From Tetradesmus obliquus (Eukaryota; Chlorophyta; Chlorophyceae; Sphaeropleales; Scenedesmaceae), in contig CP126194.1 of NCBI GenBank assembly GCA_030272155.1, positions 1 through 64,000 of the forward strand: a stretch of DNA of 64,000 bases, read 5' to 3'. Shown here piece by piece: positions 10,557 to 21,568 of this stretch. Made by a program: the position numbers and the translations under genes. The first letter of the stretch is position 1. The number at the start of each line of letters is the position of its first letter. The notes beneath the pieces were generated by a model that had not been told where the DNA came from, searched no databases, and saw only the letters and a list, made by a program, of their open reading frames with translations.

Positions 10557-13085
10557 CTGTGACGCAGAGAACAGGCAAGCAGCGAGGGCCAATGTGTGCC
10601 ACCAGTTCAGAGTTTAGGCTGCGCTAGGCAGCAGATGATAGTTAACCGTGCTTTGCAGCATTTGAGAGAGGATAGTTATGTTGCGGCAGTACATGAACAA
10701 GCCACCTCTGTAGCCAGCATCTTCTTCTGTCAGGCAGGACCAGTTTCCAACATGTTGCGGGAGCTGCTGCGCATGACTACTTAGTGGCGGAGAACAGGCA
10801 CAAGCAGCATGAGCTGTGCCAGCAGCAGCAGGCACTTTGATGTGTTGGCAGTGTATTGACTGGCTGCCGCTGCTCAACTGCTGCTGCTGGCACGGCTTCT
10901 GTTTCTGCTGCTCAGCTGAGCTGCAGTGTTCGTCCGTGTCATTGTTGCGCTGTGGTGAAGCAAGGCTCTGAGCAACACACGCCGCTATGGCTGAGAAGTG
11001 CCTGTTGTTCTTTGCCTAGCTGTAGTGGCAGCTGCACATTGTACGCTGCAGCTCAAGCTGACTGGAGACTGCTGGCAGCATCTATTGTGATGGTTGTTCA
11101 GCTCGTCGTCTGTGCCTGCTTGTGCTCACCTGCTGTACAGCCTCAAGCTGGTGGTGCTGCCTGTGCTGGATGCTGTGCTGAGGTGTGCTGCTACAGCAAG
11201 CATGGCGCATGCCAGCCATGAGCCCCTGCTGGACATGATGGTGTATGAATAGCTCCAGAGCTGGCTTGCTGCACTTGGAGGCCGTTTCTTGGCCAAGGTC
11301 GCCAGCCAAAATAATTTTCTGCAAAGAGAGAAGCAAGCAAGCAGGTATTGATGCAGGCAGGCGAGTGTGGCAGGGACAGCACTGACTGGGAAACTGTCAC
11401 CTCACCAGTGATCACCAGCTGCATAGTAGCAAGGATCAAAGCTGCCCTGCATGCAGTGCTGATGACCGTGCAGTGCTCATGAAGCCTTTATTTGTACTGT
11501 GACGCACAGGGGCGTGGTAGTGAACACATGCAATCGCAGCCCTAACACGTCAAGCAAGGGCTTGCAGCAAACACAGTAGGCACCAGTCTGCTGTGGGCTA
11601 GCCTGCACGCAGCGGTCGTGCACATAAGCCACAGCATAGCTTACTATAGTTGTTATGTTGTACGCGCCAGGTCCCGTTGTGCAGAGCTCCAGCTAGTGTC
11701 CTGAGTTCTTCGCAGGCGTAAGCCAACAGCCGGAACTGAAACACAGAGGGTTCTGGCAGCTTATGAAAAACAATAAAGAGCACTATCAAGTACTGCAGCG
11801 ATCGGAAGGCGAAGCACTGGTGTCACCCCCGGCTTGAACAGTTGAAGTGTCACTGACCAGCTGACACTGTGATCATCACGCACGTTGGCACCACTCGGAG
11901 CGTGCGTGGTGCTGGTTGGGCACGTGAAGCCAGACAAACGAAGCTTTGAAGATGACTGCAGGGGCGTCAGCCAGCCGTGTGAGCTGCATGCTGCTTGCTA
12001 TGCACTGGGACACAGCAGCGCTGCTGCAGCAGCTGCTTGCAGCTGAACACAACATCCAGTGGAAGTCACAGCTAGCGCTGCCTGCAGTTGCTATGCATCT
12101 CTTGCTAGTGACAAAAAGCACCTCCAGTTCTTGTCCAGCACGTTGCTGCATGATGCAAACTGTGTTTGGCAAGTTTTGCACTCAGTTCTCGACTGCAGTG
12201 CCCAGAGCTAGGTCGGCTGTCACACACGGCCACACGCACTTGTGAGATGTGACATTTGTACAGACAGCCAAACTTTTTAGCCGAACTTTTGAAAGTAGTA
12301 TCCAAGGGGCAGGAAGCGCAGCAGTCTGGATGTCAAAAGATGTTCACATAACCTTTTGCAAAAGGGGTTGCACTGCTCTTTGCAGGCACTGCAACCACCA
12401 GCCATGTCCAAGAAAAAAAGCCATGTCCCAGTGCACACAATCGCCGTGAAACACCCGGCAACCAGCACGAGGGCTGTGAAACTCCTGGAAGCCACCGCAA
12501 TGCGCGACAAAGAAGCAACAACATGCACATGCCGCATCTGAGATCTCTTTCAGCAACTGCAGTCATCAGCTGCTGTACCAGATCAAGGACGGCTGGCTGG
12601 CACGCCAGAACACTCATAGTACCGCAAGGTCCGAGCGGGCCCTGACTGGTCCAGCAACGTTGGTAAGGTGCACAGCAGCGTTGCTGTGACTGGTAATCAG
12701 ATCCAAAGTATAGGCCCAGCTTCGTCAAAGACGCACAATGCAACCATGACACGCACCCGCAGATGCATGCAGCAACGCTACTTGCACCGCCAGCACTGGC
12801 GCTGCCAAGGCGGCGAGCCTGCATCCCTAATCAACCCCCACCCCCAGCCCCCAAATCAAAGCAATCTTGTGCGGGTGCACGACAAAAAGCAGGAGTGCCA
12901 AGCAATTCGCAACAAGAAGCAACATCACAAGGACAACACTGGTGATGCGGCAGTCCTGCAAAACCGTGTCTCAGGCGCACACGTCACAACTTCAACTGCA
13001 CATGAGCTGAGCCACTCAGCAACGCGTCGACAAATGCCGACAACAGACAGCAGCCGATTGAAGGCAACAGTCAAAGCCAACCCGC
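10557..13085. other. Intergenic, no supported gene
   Basis: Several 80-160 codon frames occur on both strands, but all are compositional, with no domain and no phase-consistent splice chain. The part nearest 13 kb should include the 3' UTR of the RNA-binding protein gene. Confidence 0.45.
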
Positions 13086-16000
13086 CTACTGCGCTGCAGG
13101 CTGCTTAACGTTGGCGTAGCGCACCATGAGCGGGCGCGCCTTCACGTCGTTGGGCAGCACCTGCCCGTTGGCCTGTGCAATGGCCGCCTCCGCCTCCTCC
13201 TGGCTGCTGTAGATGAGGAAGCCGCAGCCCTTGCTGCGCCCGTCAGGCGTGCGCAGCAGCACTAGCTCCAGGATGTTGCCAAACTGGCTGAAGAAGGGGA
13301 ACAGGTCCGGCTCGAAGAAGTTGTAGGACAGCTGCCCGATGAACAGCTTCCAGGCCTTGGCTGCAGCCAGCTGCGGGCCGCCGGCACCCATGGCGCCGCC
13401 CTGGCCCTGCATGCCCATACCGCCCATACCACCGCCCATGCCGCCACCCATACCGCCGCCCATGCCGCCGCCCATCATCATGCCCTGCTGGCCGCCTTGC
13501 ATGCCGCCCATGCCCATCCCTCCCTGCATGCCACCCATGCCGCCCTGCATGCCGCCGCCTTGCATGCCCATGCCGCCGCCCATGCCGCCGCCCTGCATGC
13601 CCATGCCGCCGCCCATCTGCTGCTGCTGGCCCATCATGCCGCCCTGGCCGCCCATGCCCATCTGGCTGCCGCCGCCCATGCCACCGCCGCTCATGGGCCC
13701 ACTGCCCTGCATGCCGCCCATGTCCTGCTGCGGCTGCTGCTGCATCATGCCGCTGCCGTCACCGGCCGCGCCGCCGGCCATGCCCATGCCGTCAGTGGCG
13801 CCGTAGCCGGTGCCGTCGCCAGCCATGCCGCCCTGCTGGCCCTGCATGCCGCCACCCTGGCCCTGCATGCCCTGGCCGCCCTGCAGCAGCGGCACACGCA
13901 CAACCAGCAGCAAGCGCAGCACAACAACATGAGCAAGCATGAAGAAAGCGGGTTGGTGCAGGACACAGTCACTGCCAAATGTTAGCTTGCATGCACGCAT
14001 TGACAAACAGGCCAGCTGCTGAGAGCACCATCATGCTGTGGCACAGGGTCAGCAGGGTAAGCTTGCAAGCCGCACATGACACCGCTGATTACCACACAAT
14101 GTGCGCGCTGCTCCTGGCATCCCCACAATGCACAAAATACCGCATCAGCCATCTGCAGCATATGATGTAGTGTAAGTGCTGCACAGCAAGCCTGCCGCTC
14201 TGCATGCTTCTGCGCACTCACCATGCCCATGCCGCCCTGCATGCCGCCGCCCTGCATGCCGCCACCCTGCATGCCGCCGCCCTGCATGCCGCCGCCCTGC
14301 ATGCCGCCGCCCATGCCGCCCTGCATGCCCATTCCTTGGTTGCCGTAGCCCATGCCGCCCTGCATGCCCATGCCCTGGTTGCCGTAGCCCATGCCACCAC
14401 CCATACCACCCATTCCACCCATTCCACCCATTCCTCCCATGCCACCCTGCAACCATAGCATACAGCAGCAGCAGCAGAGCAGCGGCAGCAGCAGTAAGAG
14501 CTCGGCGGCCCAATGAACAGCACAGATGCTGTTACTCTGACAAACACAAGCAATGCCTTGTGTGGCCACATTCTTGAGGGAGCGGCTGTTGCTGGCACTG
14601 CTGGTGTTGCCGTTGGTCTGCTGTGAGCGCTCACCATTCCGTAGCCGCCCATGCCGCCCATCATTCCCTGCAATGGCACAGCAGCAGCGCGGCTGCCGTC
14701 AGCTTGTGTCGCGAACATAGCCAGTGACAGCAGTAGCAGCATGTCCATCGGGGGCAGGGGCAGGCGCAATCAGGGAAGCTAGGTGCACAAAGAGCAAACG
14801 CTGCAAGCTCAACACGACTCCCCCAACACCCTTCTGCACAGCTAGCTGTGCATGCAGCCACCACTGCCCGCCTGCCTGCCTGCCAGCCACCACTGCCTGC
14901 CTGCCTGCCTGCCTGCCTGCCACCACTGCCTGCCTGCCTATTACCACTGCCTGCCTGCCAGCTCACCATGTTGCCCATGCCCATGCCCATGCCTCCCATG
15001 CCCATGTTGCCCATGCCGCCCATCATGTTGCCCTGCAGCAACCAGCACAGCATGCTGTCAGAGCAGCAGGCTAGATGAGGAGCACCGGCATTCACTGGTC
15101 ATGTGCTCAGCAATGCATGTAGCAACAAATGCAAGAGTCCCCAGCAGCAATGCTGTGCACAAAGTGCATGCCTGCCACCAGCTGAGCTTGCGCAGCTGTA
15201 CGCAGAGCGTGCACGGATGCCCCTGCCAGATGCTGCTGCTGTAGCATCCAACTCAGCTGCTGGCCGCGCCTCACCATGCCACCGCCCATGCCACCGCCCA
15301 TGCCGCCGCCCATGCCGTAGCCGCCGCCCATGCCTCCCTTGCCGTACGGCATGCCCTGGCCCATGAACTGGCGCTTGCCGCCACCGCCCATGCCGCCGCC
15401 CATCCCGCCCATGCCCATGTCGCCCAGGCCGCGCTTGCCGCCCACGCGCTGGATGTCCTGCGGCTTGGCGTCAGCCAGCTTCACCGCGATGGGGTTGGCG
15501 GCGCCCGGCAGCGTGAACTTGCTGTCCACGCCCTCGATGGCGGCCTCGGCGGAAGCCCAGGTGCTGTAGGTGACAAACGCGCAGCCTGGCGCGGGCAGGG
15601 AGGGGGAGACGCGGCGAGGCACAGGCAGCAGGAGAGCAGGCAAACAACAGAATGAGGCTTGAGTGCTGGCAAAATCCTGATCTGAAAGGCATTGGGCGGC
15701 TTGTCAAAGCAAGCATACATGCCGCTGCTGTTGTTGCAAGCATACTGTACCAACACTGCATGCGTGGTGTCAACCCACAGCACACAGACGGCTGCCACTT
15801 TCAAGCTGCACTTGTGGCTGCAGCCTTGCACAAAACACTTCTAAAAGCGCTTGAGATGCCAATCAACACATGATTGCAGTTGGATCAACTGTAGCAAGAC
15901 ACTCCTGCCTGCTGTTGCACAAATCACACCAAGCTGCCGCTGCTGCCCAGCTGCTGCAGCCCCGCCCCTGGCCCTCACCCATGGCTCCGTCCTTCTTGGG

Positions 16001-16875
16001 CGGCATCACGTTGAGGTCAGCGATCTCGCCGTAGGGGGAGAAGATGCCGCGGATCTGGTCAAGGCTCACGCCCTTGGGCACCTGACCACGCGCAGCGCAG
16101 CACAGCACGGCACGGCAAGGCACCAGGCAGCAGGCACAGACAGCAGGTATGAGAAGCAAGCAGCAGCATGGCATGTTGCTCGCTGCCGCTGCATGTGACT
16201 AGGCTAAAATGCCTGCTGCGCACAGAAGCATGGAAGCATGCATGCAGGCTGTAATGCACAGGTTGCATAGGCAGCTGCAGCCCGACTGCGCACACATCCT
16301 GCAGCACGCCACGCGGCACCCGCACTGCGGCACTCCGCACGCCACGCTGCACGGCCACTGCACGCTACAATACACTGCACGCTGTACATGTCACACAGAG
16401 CACACTGCCACACTGTACTCTGCTCACTGTACACTGATCACATGCACGACAGCAGCACAGCAGCACAGCGGCACGGCCGCCAGCGACCAGCAGCTGCAAG
16501 CCCTTAGCGAGACTGCAGCAGCAGCAGACACAACACCTGGCCAACGAACAACTTCTTGGGGGTCACTCCAACCAACACGCCATCCTCCTGACGCCGCTGG
16601 GGGTCTGCAAACTTGACAATCAGCTGCCGAGGACCAGACAGGGGGGATGCTGTACCGTTTTCCGAGGTCAGAGCGGCCTCCGCGTGTCCCCATTTGCTGT
16701 AAAGCACCATGGCGCAGCCCTTAGACTTGCCGGTGTCCTGGTGCTTCAGCAGCACGCAGGTGCGAATGGGCCCATACTGAGAGAAGTGATTGAACACCTC
16801 TTCACGCGTGACCTCAAAACGCAAACCACCCACAAACAGCTTGGGCTCAGCGCAAACGGGATCCAGGTGCTGCAT
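13086..16875 (-). CDS. CELF-like RNA-binding protein: three RRMs and a Met/Gly-rich linker
   Basis: Seven exons on the minus strand: 16875-16537, 16081-15979, 15585-15275, 15032-14967, 14667-14635, 14446-14222 and 13880-13086, totalling 623 codons plus TAG with all phases consistent. RRM1 (about residues 12-92) has RNP2 KLFVGG and RNP1 SKGCAMVLY. RRM2 (about 107-190, across three exons) has KLFVGQ and GCAFVTY. RRM3 (about 537-617) has KLFIGQ and SKGCGFLIY. Between RRM2 and RRM3 lie about 330 residues of GGM, GGMG and MQGGM repeats, a low-complexity region that could drive condensate formation. Two RRMs close together and one at the C-terminus is the CELF/Bruno layout, also seen in the C3 subunit of the Chlamydomonas circadian factor CHLAMY1; orthology is inference. 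Start: ATG at 16875, 6 nt after an acceptor-like CACAG, so an upstream 5' exon is possible. Confidence 0.88.
13382..15338 (-). repeat. Met/Gly(/Gln)-rich coding repeat split over five exons
   Basis: Degenerate units encoding GGM, GGGMQ or GMGMQ recur in five consecutive exons of the RNA-binding protein gene. On the plus strand they read as CATGCCGCC-type repeats. Exons 4 to 6 (66, 33 and 225 nt) are each a multiple of three and end ATG|GTGAG. Confidence 0.9.
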
Positions 16876-17933
16876 GGCTGACTGTGGGTGTGAACAAAGC
16901 TCAGCAGCAAAGCAGGAGATCACTGATTACAGCGCGTCTCGCAACCCAGCCAGCCTACAGTTATGTATTAAGACGGTTGATCCAGCAGCGGGTGCTTTGA
17001 AAAGTCTCAGCCAGAGGAGGTGTAAGCTCATGGGCATGGGGGGTTCAGCAGCCCTGTGGTTCTTCTTTTGACAACATCCACGGTGGAGCACCTCAGGTGC
17101 ATTTTTACATCCAAACGCGCTCTCGAACACATATCCTCTCATTAAAGGGTTTACCAGGTCTCCTGGCATCCGCCTACCATACAGGCACACCCTTGCCATC
17201 ACTTCAAGCCAGGCTGACAGGGATGCAGTCGTTGCACACTAGGCAGCGCACGAGTAGCCAAAAAGCAGCTGCATAAATATGCACAATGCTTTTAAAAGGT
17301 TTAAGGTTGCTGGAGCGTCATGCTGCATGTGTGAATTCCTTGTGCTAGCATACACAGCAAAACTGGGCACCTGGGTTGATGTGAACTCTGTTGGCATTCT
17401 ACATGTCTGACACGCCCTAATCTGCTTTGCACAATACTTTTTGGCTGTTGGGTGACATTTCTGCAGAAAATACCCTTACTGCTGTCTGCGCTGATGTGTC
17501 GCTGCACGGTTCAGCATGGCATCTGGCTGTGCCTTGCAATTGGCCAACCACACAAGACGTGCTGAAAGCTGAGAATCCCTTTGACACCTCTGCTGCAAGG
17601 CTCTTGAAAGAGATCAGGCAGGGCTGGAGATGGTCCATCCCTAGCTAGGGTACACCATGGTAGGGTTGGGCATGTCATATTAGTCACGAATGGTATGGAA
17701 AGCTACCCGGCCCTACTTGGAACACTACACGAGACTGCACCCAACTAAGGAGCCGGCTGTTGTTGTTACAGGCAACAAGAGCTGCCGTTGTGCGATTGAA
17801 CTGGTGTGCGAGAGCCTCCGTTCCGTGCCTTCCTGTACCGACCGCGCTTGAGTGCTGCCAGTTGTTCACAATCACCGAGGCAGTTTTTCAAAACATACGC
17901 AGCGTGTTTCGCTGTTGTAGAAGGTAGCGCAGC
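16876..17933. other. Divergent upstream region, RRM gene and ABC1 kinase
   Basis: About 1.06 kb separates the two start codons. One plus-strand frame near 17427-17648 has a balanced composition (ending LLKEIRQGWRWSIPS), but it begins without ATG and matches nothing I know; it may be a relic. Otherwise nothing is supported. Confidence 0.45.
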
Positions 17934-20900
17934 ATGAGCTTGCGCGCTGCCTGCAAGGTCTCCAGAGCAGCAGCTGGGCTGCTAAGGGCGCACTACGAGA
18001 GCTTAATTGTTAGGTGCGTGCTCTCATGTGTATGCTTTCTGGTTGGGGTTGCTTAGGCGGGCACGTGATGAAGTAAGTATTGTAATCACGGTGGGCGGTG
18101 CTTGCTGCAGGGAGCTAAATCACAATGGTCGCCAGTGCTATGCATCTGGCATCCTTGGCTTGCGGGTTGCGCAAGTTGGTGCAGCAAGGCGTGCCTTCGG
18201 CAGTGCCACCCTGCTCCCACTGTCTGCCCGCACCGGCCCAATGGCCCTGCGTGCCAGGCAGAGATGGCAACAGCTTGTGCAGAAGCAGAGCCAGCAGCTG
18301 GGCGCTGCTGACAGGTGGAGCCAGCTGGAGGGGAAGCTGATCACGCTGGTGAACAGCCTGTCGCTGACAGCAGCAGGGCAGGTGAGGGGACCCGCGCGGC
18401 TTACAGCACCAGCTGCAAGCACATGAGGTGCAGTTCTATTGTTTATGTCAGTTTTATGTTTTAAAAAAGCTCTGCCAACCAACAGTGCAGCAAACGCTTG
18501 CAGCAACAGCTATGGCGCGGCAGCAGCCCACATGCATGCTGCTGCTGGATGCAACTGCCAACCTGGCGCAACAGCTGGGCACTGATGAGTCGTGCGTGTT
18601 GTGCCGCTGCACACATCGCGCCGCTCGCTATGTTGAATCTGCTCGCTATGTTGAATCCAGGAGACGTGCAACGTGCACGGTTCACTCAACCACAATGCTC
18701 ACAACACTCAGTACGCTGCTGTATCTGCTGTCCATTGCTGCCGCCCTCCCCTGCTGCCCTGCAGACCGTGCTGGCTGCCTTCCTGCCCATCACGCTGGTG
18801 GCAGCGCTCTTCCCCAGCCGCATGTGCGCAGCAGCATACGAGCTGCCAGCCAGCACGCTCTACGCCCAGCAGCAGCACGAGCAGTACTTCACGCCCGCAG
18901 CAGCGCGCATCAAGCAACAGCAGGCGAAGCAGGCGCAGCTGCTGTATGGCCTGCTGGCGCACACGCGCGGCGCCATCAGCTTAGCACTCAGCAAGCTGGG
19001 TGAGGAGCTGGCAGTGGCGCTGCGGGGGCTGTACCTGGCCGCGCTGTTCACGCCGCTGCTGGCAGCCGCGCCGCTGGTGTTCTATGCGGGGCTGGGCCGC
19101 GAGCAGTGGATGGCGCTGCTGCGCTGGACGCTGGAGCAGGCAGGGCCCGCGTTCATCAAGTGGGGCCAGTGGGGCAGCACGCGCCCAGACATGTTCCCGC
19201 GCGACATGTGCGCCGCGCTGGAGGCGCTGCAGAGCAATGCGCCCAGCCACGCGCCAGCGCTCAGCGTAGCAGCAGTTGAAGCAGCCTTCCAGCGGCCGAT
19301 TGGCGAGCTGTTCAGCGCCTGGGAGGCGGCCCCTCTGGCCAGCGGCAGCATCGCGCAGGTGCACCGCGCACGGCTGTCGGCGCAGGCTGCCTCTAGCTGC
19401 GGGCTGGCGCCCAACACGCTGGTGGCGGTCAAGGTGCGGCACCCGGGCGTGTCCACGCTTATGGCGCGGGACTTTGTGCTGATGCAGCGCGCGGCACGCG
19501 CAGCAGGGCAGCTGCCTGGGCTGAAGCAGCTGCGGCTGGACGAGAGCGTGCGCCAGTTTGGCGGGCCGCTGCAGGAGCAGCTGGACCTGAGTGTGGAGGC
19601 GGCGCACCTGGATCGCTTCGGGCGCAACTTCAAGGCCTGGCGCAACGTGAAGTTCCCCACGCCCATCTACCCGCTGGTGCGACCGGATGTGCTGGTAGAG
19701 AGCTTCGAGCCGGGCAGCGCCATCCAGGGCTACGTGGCTGCCAGTGCAGCATGCGCGGCCAAGGCCGCGCTGGCAGCGTTGCAGGCAGACCACAGCGACA
19801 GCTTCCCCACCAGCAGCACCGGCAACAGCGGGGCGGCGCTGGTGACGTTTGCTGCCGACGGGCTGTCAACCGCGCACTGCGTCAGGGCGGCAGCAGCCAA
19901 GCGCAGCGGCGAGAACGAGTCGCTGCGCGTGCGGGGCGCCATCGCTGAGACTGGGATGCACGTGTACCTGAAGATGCTGCTCAGCGACAACTTCATCCAT
20001 GCAGGTGGGTGGTGGGTGCTGCTGCAGGGTTTTTGGCCAGGGTAGCTGTGTTATCGGCTTGCATGCAGATGCAAGGTGCTCAGCTGGCAATTGCGTGTTG
20101 GTGCAGCTTGCTATTGCTGTCTGGACTGCCAGGTACGGTGCACGCTGTGTTGTGGCTCGCCTGCTTCCTTCCCGGCTTGCCTGCCTGGCTGTCTTGCAAC
20201 TTCACTTTCCTGACCATGCTGCCGCCCCTGCCGCTGCTTTTTGTGCACCTGCTGCTGCCTGCTGCCACCCGCCCTGCACCTGACATCTGCCCATCCATCC
20301 GCAGACATGCACCCGGGCAACATTCTGGTGCGTGAGGTGGACCGCAGCGGCGGCATCGCGGAGCGCTTTGCGCTGCTACTGAAGCAGCTGAGTTGGGGGC
20401 TGCCGCTGCCGGGCGTGCGCGACGTGTTCCGCAACGTGGTGCTGCCGCCGCAGCCGCAGCTGGTGCTGCTGGACACGGGCATGATCGCGGAGCTGAGCAG
20501 CAGCGACCAGCGCAGCGTGGTCACCTTCTTCAGGGTGAGCGGGCGGGGGAGTTGCTGGTGCTGGCAGCCTTGGCAGCTGCAGCAGCGCAGAGTAGCACAG
20601 GACAGCTGCATTATTTCGGCATATATGTAAAGCGGCAGTGGCTATCAGTTACTCACTTCAGCAGCAGTGTGGTGATGTGCAGCTGCATTTACCTGTGGCT
20701 GTGCTGGGCATTGCCTCATTGCGCACAGTCAAGCCAACATTTGCACATCAGCAACCTCATTGCACCACCACTTGTCTCAACTGGATGTGTTTTCTTCGCG
20801 CTGTTTCTGTGCTGTCTTCCCTCCATTCTGTCCCTTGCAGGAGCTGACCAAGCAGAACGGCGAGGGCATCGCGCGCTCCATCCTGGCCATGAGCGAGATG

Positions 20901-21568
20901 CACACCTGCCCCGACCCGGAGCGCTTCGTGGTGTGCCTGCGCGACATGTTCAACGGGCTGGACCCGGAGCGCATCCGCACGCGCACCAGCGAGGTGCTGC
21001 AGGACATGATCGAGCAGCTGCGGCAGCACCAGGTCACGCTCAAGGCCACGGTGTCCACGGTGGTGGTCACCACGCTGGTGCTGGAGGGATGGAGCAAAGA
21101 GCTCAACCCAGACCTGCACATCATGGACGCGCTGCGCGACATGCTGGCGGTGGACTGGAAAGAGCGGCTCAGCAGGGCAGTGGACAAGGTAAAGGGCGCG
21201 AGGCAGGGTGGGGTGTGGTGCGGGGTGGGTGGCCTGTCCTGCAAGCCGTTTTCAGTGAAGCAAAGGAGGTGGGCTGCGCATGCCGGCCCTTGCTTGAAAT
21301 AACTCCTGCAAGCTCAGTACTGGTGTGGGGTGCACTGGCCATCAGGCTGATAGTGCAGTGCAGTGTGCAAGGCAGGGATGCAGTTGGAGGGATTGAGTTT
21401 GCACAATATGCCTGCTCAGAAGTACACATGCATACATCGACCTTGCCTGCCCTTCGCCTGCTGCTGTTTCGCCTAGTGGCACCTGCGACTGTGAGCTGAC
21501 CGGCTGCTGCTGTCTCCTGCTGTTCTGCCACGCAGGTGATGGCAAGCGGCAGCTTGGCAGTGGTATGA
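17934..21568 (+). CDS. ABC1/ADCK (UbiB) family atypical protein kinase, ADCK2-like
   Basis: Six exons: 17934-18013, 18111-18381, 18765-20004, 20305-20534, 20841-21188 and 21536-21568, totalling 733 codons plus TGA, all phases consistent. Family landmarks in order: the KxGQ motif as FIKWGQW (K249), the Ala-rich loop PLASGSIAQVHRA (about 306-319), the ATP-lysine in VAVKVRHPG (about K340), the catalytic DMHPGN (531-536) and the metal-binding DTG (587-589). The residues after KxGQ (GSTRPDMF) resemble the ADCK2 branch. An insertion of about 80 residues rich in Ala and Ser lies between the two kinase lobes. Members act in mitochondria or plastids in prenylquinone and lipid homeostasis. The Arg/Ala-rich N-terminus suits an organelle transit peptide. 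The Trp in KxGQ is unusual. Confidence 0.92.

Noticed and set aside
12333-13108. Frames of 146-163 codons on both strands downstream of the RNA-binding protein
   Set aside because: No motif and no splice chain; likely 3' UTR and spacer.
13339-15366. Plus-strand Pro/His/Ala-rich frames
   Set aside because: They are antisense readings of the Met/Gly repeat of the RNA-binding protein.
18981-19793. 270-codon minus-strand frame
   Set aside because: Shadow of the GC-rich ABC1 kinase exon 3.
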